Below are positions 10,211 through 16,534 of a DNA stretch of 64,000 nt, piece after piece; within the stretch, counting starts at the first letter, position 1; each line of letters starts with the position of its first letter. Both the position numbers and the translations under genes were made by a program. This DNA is from Pseudomonas sp. MWU15-20650 (GTDB lineage: Bacteria; Pseudomonadota; Gammaproteobacteria; Pseudomonadales; Pseudomonadaceae): assembly GCF_023242475.1 (NCBI RefSeq), contig NZ_JALJFG010000002.1, positions 293,474 through 357,473 on the forward strand, given 5' to 3'. The notes beneath the pieces were generated by a model. That model did no database searches and was not told the DNA's origin. It was given only the letters and a program-made list of their open reading frames with translations.

Positions 10211-10596
10211 GAGGTCAGACCTTCCAAGACGTCAATCAAACCGCTCGTCCACTCAACGAGGCGGACCCGAAAATACCTTCGTTGATCACGGATAGGATTG
10301 CAGATAAAGCCGCTACGAATCCTGGCAAACTTTATCCAAACGGAAATATGAAAGATGCCCACGCTGAAATCGGTGTGATCCAGCAAGCATATAGCTCTGG
10401 TAAAACTGCCGGAGCGGACATGTCTATGACAGTCGCAGGGAAAGATGTATGCGGATTCTGCAAAAGTGACATAGCCGCTGCCGCAGAAAAGGCTGAGTTG
10501 AAATTTTTAACCGTAAGAGCTATAGATGATAAAACAGGACTTCCGAAAAACTATTACTGGGAGTCAGGTATGAAGTCTATTAAGGAGAAAAAATAG
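10162..10596 (+). CDS. Orphan CdiA-CT module C: HAE/CxxC deaminase-like toxin
   Basis: The open frame contains a seam-like A-K-G at 10168 and continues through a possible GTG at 10189. Numbered from that GTG (135 residues), H-A-E lies at 58-60 and V-C-G-F-C at 87-91. This is the H-x-E ... C-x-x-C zinc and catalytic signature of the cytidine-deaminase superfamily. The layout resembles the Pput_2613-like toxin deaminases, though that subfamily name is from memory. There is no secretion signal, so it is probably silent unless recombined onto a CdiA shaft. The downstream gene at 10597 begins directly after the stop and has a good AGGAG site inside the toxin's end, as expected for toxin/immunity pairs. 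Confidence 0.72.
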   Translation, partial: GTAKGAAPKVAAAGKVGGQTFQDVNQTARPLNEADPKIPSLITDRIADKAATNPGKLYPNGNMKDAHAEIGVIQQAYSSGKTAGADMSMTVAGKDVCGFCKSDIAAAAEKAELKFLTVRAIDDKTGLPKNYYWESGMKSIKEKK

Positions 10597-10998
10597 ATGA
10601 TCATCGGAGGGTATACCCTTAGTCCTGAGCATGGCAGATCGCAAATCCCTCTCATTGATCAGCCGACCATGGAAGATGTAAGGTCCATTATATGTGAATA
10701 TAGTAAAGTCGACGGCGTCGCTTCGTTGTCTATTTCCCCAGCACCTGAAGCCGGACCTTACGAAATCAATCTTTATGCTGATTCTGGAAATTATATTCTG
10801 ATGCTGAACCAATACCTTGATGATGGTGAGCATGTTGTGCGTACTCTTAATAATACGTCGACTGGAGCAAAATTGGTTGATGTTCTGGGCGATTACTATC
10901 CGGCGAGTTTTGTCACAAGAAATATAGATATCGTTATTTCTTGTTTTCAAGAATTTTTGAGGTCCGGTGATGTAAGCTTTACAGTGTTGAATGCTTAA
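10597..10998 (+). CDS. Immunity protein for deaminase module C, possibly Imm1-like
   Basis: A 133-residue soluble protein whose ATG directly follows the toxin stop, with AGGAG about 12 bases upstream. The N-terminal Y-x-L-S-P-E-H-G-R-S segment and alternating beta pattern recall Imm1-family proteins, which are known partners of deaminase toxins. I am not certain of the family. It may still be expressed alone and protect against siblings carrying toxin C. Confidence 0.65.
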   Translation: MIIGGYTLSPEHGRSQIPLIDQPTMEDVRSIICEYSKVDGVASLSISPAPEAGPYEINLYADSGNYILMLNQYLDDGEHVVRTLNNTSTGAKLVDVLGDYYPASFVTRNIDIVISCFQEFLRSGDVSFTVLNA

Positions 10999-11015
10999 AG
11001 TAAAAAAGTATGTAG

Positions 11016-11426
11016 GGTGCAAAAGCAACAGCTACTCCACGCACTCCACTAGCTGGTCCTACTGAAAACTGGAAAACCTTTGTTAATGCTGAAAAACAGA
11101 TTCAACTGGAAGCAGGTGCTGGGCAGCGTGTAGATCAAGTTATCAATGAAACTCTATCTGGTAAGAAAAATTTCACGAGCTCTATGACGCTCACAACCGA
11201 TGAGGCTCTATCTGCAGGGCAAAAATATCTCGGTCCCGAGTACAGGGAAATCGGTAAGCCCGGCTCTGGGGTGTTTCACAGCGCTGATGGCACCAAGGAG
11301 TTCCGTATCGACTCAGGATCTATATCAGGAGCACACGCTCCGGGAGTTCCGCATGTACCTTTCGGAGTTAAAGACCCTGTGACTGGAAAATATATTTCTA
11401 ACAATCATGTTCTCTATGCGGACTAG
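11016..11426 (+). CDS. Orphan CdiA-CT module D (possible Ntox21-like RNase)
   Basis: The frame is open from the seam GGTGCAAAAGCAACA (G-A-K-A-T) to the stop, 136 codons; ATG at 11184 is internal. The C-terminal half has an F-R-I-D-S ... G-A-H-A ... P-H-V-P-F ... N-N-H-V pattern. That order of conserved His-Val-x-Phe and Asn-x-His-Val segments resembles Ntox21-type RNase tips of CdiA proteins, but this is a weak match from memory. A 69-residue gene follows after 3 bp and is the likely immunity gene. Confidence 0.55.
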   Translation, partial: GAKATATPRTPLAGPTENWKTFVNAEKQIQLEAGAGQRVDQVINETLSGKKNFTSSMTLTTDEALSAGQKYLGPEYREIGKPGSGVFHSADGTKEFRIDSGSISGAHAPGVPHVPFGVKDPVTGKYISNNHVLYAD

Positions 11427-11429
11427 GAT

Positions 11430-11639
11430 ATGGATATGTCTATCGTACGGAGGGGTATTGTTGTCACTGGCGAATATTCTGGCTGGGAAATTGTTGTTGC
11501 GGACGACCGTGATGGAGACACTGGCGGGTATTATCTTTACTTGAAGAAAAGTGATGTTGAAGGGTTTGACTACTGGTTCGAGCATGAGGCAGGGCTTCAG
11601 GCTCAGCTAGCTGATTTTGAGGTGGAGTGGATAGTTTAA
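11430..11639 (+). CDS. Small putative immunity protein for module D
   Basis: A 69-residue acidic protein (rich in Asp/Glu, with W-E-I-V and Y-Y-L-Y-L segments) starting 3 bp after the module D stop. No family recognised; the function is inferred only from its position directly behind a toxin tip. It is short for an immunity protein but would suit a small RNase inhibitor. Confidence 0.55.
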   Translation: MDMSIVRRGIVVTGEYSGWEIVVADDRDGDTGGYYLYLKKSDVEGFDYWFEHEAGLQAQLADFEVEWIV

Positions 11640-11672
11640 TAAGTTAATTAGTAAGGCTGTTATTTTGCCGTC

Positions 11673-11951
11673 GGTGCTAAAGCAACATCGATTGAGTTTT
11701 TGCCGAAAGTTACGCGCAATAGTGCAGGGCAGATAGAGGCCAACATTACTCAGGGCAGCGCCATAAAGATACTTGAGTCTAATGGTTATAAAAAGACAAT
11801 TTCTCAGGATGGCTCAGTTACTGTGTTAACTAATGGACAGAAGACCTATCGATTCTATCCATCTTCAACGTCCACGGGGCAACCTTCCGCGTCGTTGACT
11901 ATAGAAGGGGTGAAAAAACCAACTGCGAAAATCAGGTTTTCAGGAGAGTAG
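11673..11951 (+). CDS. Orphan CdiA-CT module E, small toxin of unknown activity
   Basis: Starts at the seam GGTGCTAAAGCAACA (G-A-K-A-T) and encodes about 92 residues. Content is basic and beta-rich, with a G-Y-K-K-T ... Y-R-F-Y ... S-T-G-Q-P-S-A-S ... A-K-I-R-F pattern. The size and the basic beta-sheet tail would fit a small RNase of the BECR or colicin D-like type, but no catalytic residue can be assigned. The immunity gene starts 2 bp after the stop behind a good AGGAG site. Confidence 0.5.
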   Translation, partial: GAKATSIEFLPKVTRNSAGQIEANITQGSAIKILESNGYKKTISQDGSVTVLTNGQKTYRFYPSSTSTGQPSASLTIEGVKKPTAKIRFSGE

Positions 11952-11953
11952 TC

Positions 11954-12508
11954 ATGGCTGTTTTGAAAGTTGAAGATAAAGAATTGAATTCTTTTCTTGA
12001 TAGGCTGTCAGGTGTCATAAATTTTAATAAAGACTTGCCGATGAATGTTTTTGTTGGTGGCGGATTTCTGTTTTGGTTTTTTGAGAGACCATTGCTCTGC
12101 TTTTTTGAAGTTTTTTCGGGGCTGGTATCGAATAGCGTTTCCAACTTTAAGTCAGATGTATTTATAAAGTTTTCAGGAAGCGAGCGATTAGGGAGCTCTT
12201 GTTTTTCCTTCGATGGAAGCGATTTAGAGAGCGATGTTCGTTGGCTGAGTAAAAAGTTTGGAAATTTTTTTGATGGAAAGGTTGGTTATCCAATAGTTCT
12301 ATGCGATAGCGCGTGCAAATGGGTTGCCTTTGAAAGCGCATATGAGGAATTTGGCGTTGTTGCTGTGAAAAAATCAGAGCTTCAAGAGGGTTTTTACGAG
12401 TATTTAAACTCTAATTTAATCTCGATGGATGAGTTGGCTAAGCTGGCATCCGCTCGCACCGCGGAAGGTATTATCGCAAAGGCTCTGATATCTTCCTATT
12501 CTAGCTAG
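11954..12508 (+). CDS. Putative immunity protein for module E
   Basis: A 184-residue protein with an aromatic-rich N-terminal third (several Phe/Trp in a row near residues 33-45) and low GC content. ATG follows AGGAGAGTAGTC. No family recognised. Position behind module E and strongly AT-rich codon use mark it as part of an exchanged cassette. Confidence 0.6.
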   Translation: MAVLKVEDKELNSFLDRLSGVINFNKDLPMNVFVGGGFLFWFFERPLLCFFEVFSGLVSNSVSNFKSDVFIKFSGSERLGSSCFSFDGSDLESDVRWLSKKFGNFFDGKVGYPIVLCDSACKWVAFESAYEEFGVVAVKKSELQEGFYEYLNSNLISMDELAKLASARTAEGIIAKALISSYSS

Positions 12509-12510
12509 TC

Positions 12511-13470
12511 GGTGCACAAGGCGCAGGTACCCTTGCTAACGACAAGCAGGTGGGCGATTTGGCTGATTACCTGAAAATAGCCCCAGGGTCGGCACAAAAA
12601 GTCTTGATGCACGCCGTATTGGGAGGAGCGTTATCAAGTGCTAAAGGCGGAGACTTCAAGACCGGGGCTTTAGCCGGCGCTGCTTCAGAGGGATTGACGG
12701 CCTTGGCTACGGAGAAGCTGGATAAGTACCTGGACTCCCGGTTTACCACGGATACCCAGTTCCGGGTAGGCACCGCTCAACTCGTCGGCGTTTTGGCGGG
12801 TGCTCTAGTCAACGGTGATCCTGCAACCGCTAGCTGGGTAGCCGGAAACGCAAAAAAATATAATGATGAGTTTCATATTGGTGGGCCCGCCATTGCGGGG
12901 GCTGTGAGTGCAGGTGAAAAAGTGCTTAAAGAGGGTGGAACGCCAGACCAGGCTACCGCTGCAATGAGTTCGCACCTGAGGGGCGATGGTTTTGATGGGC
13001 CAATGCCTGCCAATGGACTTGTACAAGCATGGTCAATCGGCGTTGGTCTGCCCCTGGCGGCAGTTGAAGCACCTGCTGTAGGGATAGGAGGGCTGGTAGC
13101 GGGTGCCTTGATTTCTGGAGGTGCTAACTTCACGTATCAATTATCCACAGGTAAACCTGTTGCTTATACCGACGTTTCACTTGCCGCCGGTGTGGGTGCA
13201 CTGACTCAAGGAAAAGGTTTTTGGCTTACACAAGGTTATGGGCTAAGTGGCGCATACCTAGGGAGCGTGATCAAGGGGGAAGATTCAAAATTTTCATTGC
13301 TGGGGACAGCGATAGGTACTGCCATAGGATATAAGACGGGTAATGTTGTATCTGGGCAGTTGAAGCCCTTAGTGGGGGGCGCAGCGAGCGAAGGAGTAGG
13401 TGCTACGATGGGTTCTGCAATGTCAGAAGTCATAGGTGGGGGGGTAACTAATTTAGGTGGTGGAAAATGA
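12511..13470 (+). CDS. Orphan CdiA pretoxin plus C-terminal module F, probable membrane-active toxin
   Basis: The frame is open from GGTGCACAAGGC (G-A-Q-G), a seam variant; GTG at 12550 is internal. The first half matches the CdiA pretoxin segment of both other copies: the H-A-V-x-G-G-x-L ... G-G-D-F-K-T-G-A-L-A core and W-V-A-x4-K-Y-N. The last 170 residues are Gly/Ala-rich with several hydrophobic stretches and few charges, like pore-forming or membrane-inserting toxin tips. The downstream gene overlaps by 4 bp (ATGA) and encodes a membrane protein, which supports a membrane target. This module carries its own pretoxin region, unlike B to E. Confidence 0.65.
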   Translation, partial: GAQGAGTLANDKQVGDLADYLKIAPGSAQKVLMHAVLGGALSSAKGGDFKTGALAGAASEGLTALATEKLDKYLDSRFTTDTQFRVGTAQLVGVLAGALVNGDPATASWVAGNAKKYNDEFHIGGPAIAGAVSAGEKVLKEGGTPDQATAAMSSHLRGDGFDGPMPANGLVQAWSIGVGLPLAAVEAPAVGIGGLVAGALISGGANFTYQLSTGKPVAYTDVSLAAGVGALTQGKGFWLTQGYGLSGAYLGSVIKGEDSKFSLLGTAIGTAIGYKTGNVVSGQLKPLVGGAASEGVGATMGSAMSEVIGGGVTNLGGGK

Positions 13471-13727
13471 AACCGAAAAGTGTGGGTGTTTACCTGTTGG
13501 TGGTCCTTCTTGTGTATTTTGTAGTGGCCTTTTTTGTGCTGGGACTAATTGGGAATTTGATTGTGTCGATAATTGGGTTTTTTAAGTTTGAGGTTTGGAG
13601 ATTTGATGGGGCTAATATTAAGGGAGCCCTGTGGGTTGGCTTAACTTATGGAGTTCCAGTGGGTGTAGGGATTTGGGTGCTTTCAAAAATTAAAGAAGTT
13701 AAGAGTAGAAAGCATAAAGGCGGTTAA
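13467..13727 (+). CDS. Two-helix membrane immunity protein for module F
   Basis: An 86-residue protein with two hydrophobic segments (about residues 6-38 and 54-73) and a Lys-rich C-terminal tail predicted to be cytoplasmic. ATG overlaps the toxin stop as ATGA, with GGTGG just upstream. Small multi-pass inner-membrane immunity proteins are usual partners of pore-forming CDI toxins and colicins. Family not recognised. Confidence 0.65.
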   Translation: MKPKSVGVYLLVVLLVYFVVAFFVLGLIGNLIVSIIGFFKFEVWRFDGANIKGALWVGLTYGVPVGVGIWVLSKIKEVKSRKHKGG

Positions 13728-13736
13728 AAAAGGGCA

Positions 13737-14135
13737 GATTTATGTGCGCCAGGCAAAGCTTGGTCGCCTGGAATTGACGGCGCAATCCGTCATGAAATGG
13801 CGTAAGAAACCGAGCGGGTACTAACCCCGTCCGGCAAGGACCAGCCATCCACCGGAAGCGAGTCTTGTGTGGTGCTCGGGTAACCGGCACTGCGAAGCTT
13901 AGACAGCGAGTGTATAGGCCGTGTAATACAACCTCGAAATGTCCGCAGCGTGGAAGCCGACGCCTTATAAATAGTGGAAGGCAACATTGAAATACCGCAA
14001 TGGCTTGGTATTGAAATCCCACCGGGTCAGAGAGCAGGGCATGTACGCATGAGGGTTTTTCAGGAGCCTAGCCCGTTGTTTTCCTCCATGAGATGACCGG
14101 TGAGGAAAGGAGCGGCCGCCAACCTTCCATGGAAA
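13737..14135 (+). ncRNA. 5' fragment of a bacterial group II intron (no ORF, no 3' end)
   Basis: The segment opens with GTGCGCC, the conserved group II intron 5' end. It continues with structured GC-rich sequence whose landmarks (GGCGCAATCCGTCATGA, CCACCGGAAGCGAGTC, GTGGAAGC) match bacterial intron domain I as I remember it. No reverse transcriptase/maturase frame follows, and no domain V hairpin or intron 3' end is visible before ordinary sequence resumes near 14135. It is therefore a truncated, immobile remnant lying directly behind the module F immunity gene. Confidence 0.7.
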
Positions 14136-14260
14136 AGGGGACGGATTTTATTTAGTTTCTGTTTTTTAATCTGTTAGCTAAGAAATGGCTTGGCGTATTA
14201 TTGCTCTTTAATAATTGAGTTTTTATTTTTTTTGCTTGGCAAGCTTGAGCTTAGTCAAGC

Positions 14261-14286
14261 GGGCGGTTGAAAACCGCCCTTTTTTA
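14261..14286 (+). terminator. Intrinsic terminator
   Basis: Perfect stem GGGCGG/CCGCCC with a TTGAAAA loop followed by six or more T on the plus strand. It ends plus-strand transcription coming from the CDI array or the intron remnant. Confidence 0.75.
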
Positions 14287-14287
14287 T

Positions 14288-14557
14288 TTATGAATTCTGC
14301 GAACTCATTTTTCGACTAATTACATCCAACAAATCACACCCATCCCTCAGAGGGATGGCCAGCAGCAATGCAAAATCGTGAAGCACAACCGCATCACTAC
14401 TAATCTGCTCCCGAAACGCCAAGTTTTCCAAAAATTGAGTCACCGCACGAATACGGTAGGCGGCTGCATCATAGAGAACATCAAGGGGAGCTTGGGTGTC
14501 GATCACCAGCGCGGGGATGGTTGAATCGTGGCCTGTCAGGGGGATGTATCGGGTCAT
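14288..14557 (-). CDS. Small Pseudomonas protein, DUF6124-like
   Basis: An 89-residue soluble protein. ATG at 14557 is preceded by AGAGAG at good spacing and is preferred over an upstream TTG. A helical middle and the C-terminal motif D-G-C-D-L-L-D-V-I resemble the small DUF6124-type proteins scattered through Pseudomonas genomes, which often end in this way; the family name is from memory. Function unknown. It has an unusual long structured leader (14594-14860) and runs opposite to the CDI array. Confidence 0.6.
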   Translation of the reverse strand: MTRYIPLTGHDSTIPALVIDTQAPLDVLYDAAAYRIRAVTQFLENLAFREQISSDAVVLHDFALLLAIPLRDGCDLLDVISRKMSSQNS

Positions 14558-14593
14558 TTTCAAACTCTCTACTCAAGTGATTGATGCCACCAC

Positions 14594-14862
14594 TCAAACG
14601 TCGCCAAACGAATGGGTGACAGCTGTACGCAGGTTGGCGAACCGGCAGTAGAGAAAACCGGCAGACCCGAAGGTCTCCCGCGCACAGCCGTCATAAGACG
14701 ACTTTGCAGGCGCGCAAGTGGCTGCAAAAAAGCCGTCAGCTTGCGCATTCTCTACCGTCAGGTCGCCAAACCTGAATCGCCATGTGGGCGACCGGCGGAC
14801 TATAAGCCTGCGGCATGAAAGGGTGCAAGTCGCCAAGCTGTCCTTGTAACAACTCTAAGTGG
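14594..14862 (-). promoter_or_regulatory. Structured leader/repeat upstream of the DUF6124-like gene
   Basis: On the minus strand this stretch folds into several short hairpins. One is a five-bp stem closed by a UUCG tetraloop (AGACC/GGTCT, 14663-14676); another is CGTC-TTAT-GACG. A GACGGCTTTTTT stretch could act as a terminator or attenuator. I recall near-identical sequence ahead of similar small genes in other fluorescent pseudomonads, so it may be a mobile or conserved RNA element. It reads open as an 80-residue minus-strand ORF, but the hairpin content argues for RNA rather than protein. Confidence 0.45.
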
Positions 14863-14866
14863 TCGT

Positions 14867-16534
14867 AGCGAGAAAAAACTCGACTACACCGCCGTGCAAG
14901 AACGCGGTTTCAGCCTCGACGGCCAGCCCGTCAGCGGCGCAGTCAACGGCCAGGGCCCGCTGGCTCTGGACAATCGCTCCCCCTCGATCACCCGCGTGCA
15001 AGGCCTGCCGGAAATCGCCCCGGTGGATAACAGCCACAAATACCTGATCGAAACCAACCCGGCGCTCACCGACCTCAAGCAGTTCATGAGCTCCGACTAC
15101 CTGCTCGGCAAACTGGGCTACAACCCCGATGCCAGCTGGAAGCGCCTGGGCGACGGCCTGTACGAGCAACGCCTGATCCGCGAAGCCGTGGTGGCCCGCA
15201 CCGGCCAGCGCTACATCAACGGCATTGCCAGCGATGACAAGCTGTTCCGTTACCTGATGGACAACGCCATCTCCTACAAGGACTCGCTCAACCTGCAACT
15301 GGGCGTCTCCCTGAGCGCCGCACAAGTGGCGGCGCTGACCCACGACATCGTGTGGATGGAAGAAGCCGAGGTCAACGGCCAGAAAGTCCTGACCCCGGTG
15401 CTCTACCTGGCCCAGGCCAACAACCGCCTGGCTCCCAACGGCGCGCTGATCCAGGGCCAGGACGTGAGCCTGATCACCGGCGGCGACCTGCACAACAGCG
15501 GCACCCTGCGCGCCACCAACAACCTGAGCATGGTCGCGGGCAACATCGACAACAGCGGCCTGATGCAAGCCGGCAACCGCCTGGAAATGCTCGCCACCGA
15601 CTCGATCCGCAACAGCCGTGGCGGCATCATCAATGGCCGCGACATCAGCGCCACCGCCGTGACCGGCGACATCATCAACGAGCGCACCGTCACCACCTTC
15701 AAGCAAGAGGGCGAGGGCTATCAACTGCGTAACGACGTGGTCAGCGAAGCCTCACGCTTTGAGGCTATCGATACCCTTAAGCTGAATGCCGGGCGCGATG
15801 TGCTCAACCTTGGCAGCCACCTCAAGGCCGGTGGCAACGCCAGCGTGAGCGCAGGGCGTGACGTAGTGATCGCCAGCCAGACCGAACAGGACGACTACGC
15901 CTACCAACGCCGCCGCGTCAAAGGCACCGAGCAAACCACACTGCAACACGCCTCCGGTGTGGACGTGGGCGGTAACCTCGCCATCGACGCCCGTCGCGAC
16001 ATCGCCGTAGTTGCCAGCACCGTCAGCGCGGCCAAGGACCTCAGCGTCAAGGCCGGCAATAACCTGACCCTGGCCGCCGCCGCCAACGAAGAACACGAGT
16101 ACTCCAAAGGCAAAAAAGGCGACACCAAAACCACCACCCAACTGGACAACGTCACCCAACAAAGCGCCGAACTCAAAGCTGGCGGCGATCTGGTCGCCAT
16201 CGCCGGCACCGACCTCACGCTAGTCGCCAGCAAGATCAGCGCGGGCAACGAAGCCTACGTGCATGCCGACAACGAGCTGCAACTGCTGGCGGCGCAGGAC
16301 AGCCACTACTCGCTGTATGACATGAGCAAGAAGGGCGGGTGGGGCAGCAAGAAGACCCAGCGTGATGAAGTGACCGATGTGAAGAATGTCGGCAGTGAAA
16401 TCAAGACGGGGGGTGATCTGACGCTGGAGAGTGGTGGGGATCAGAAGTATCAGGCGGCGAAGCTCGACAGTGGCGGGGATATTGCGATTGTCAGTGGTGG
16501 GGCGGTGACGTTTGAGGCGGTGAAGGATCTGCAT
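14867..16534 (+). repeat. Direct repeat, copy 2 (start of the second CdiA fragment)
   Basis: Copy of 5616-7283 at a constant offset of 9251 bp. The left edge is abrupt: GCGAGAAAA is shared and sequence to its left is unrelated. This marks the point where the second CdiA fragment was joined. Confidence 0.92.

Noticed and set aside
14594..14836. An 80-residue minus-strand ORF ahead of the DUF6124-like gene
   Set aside because: Sequence is dominated by hairpins, composition is unlike the neighbouring proteins, and no ribosome site is seen; treated as a structured leader.
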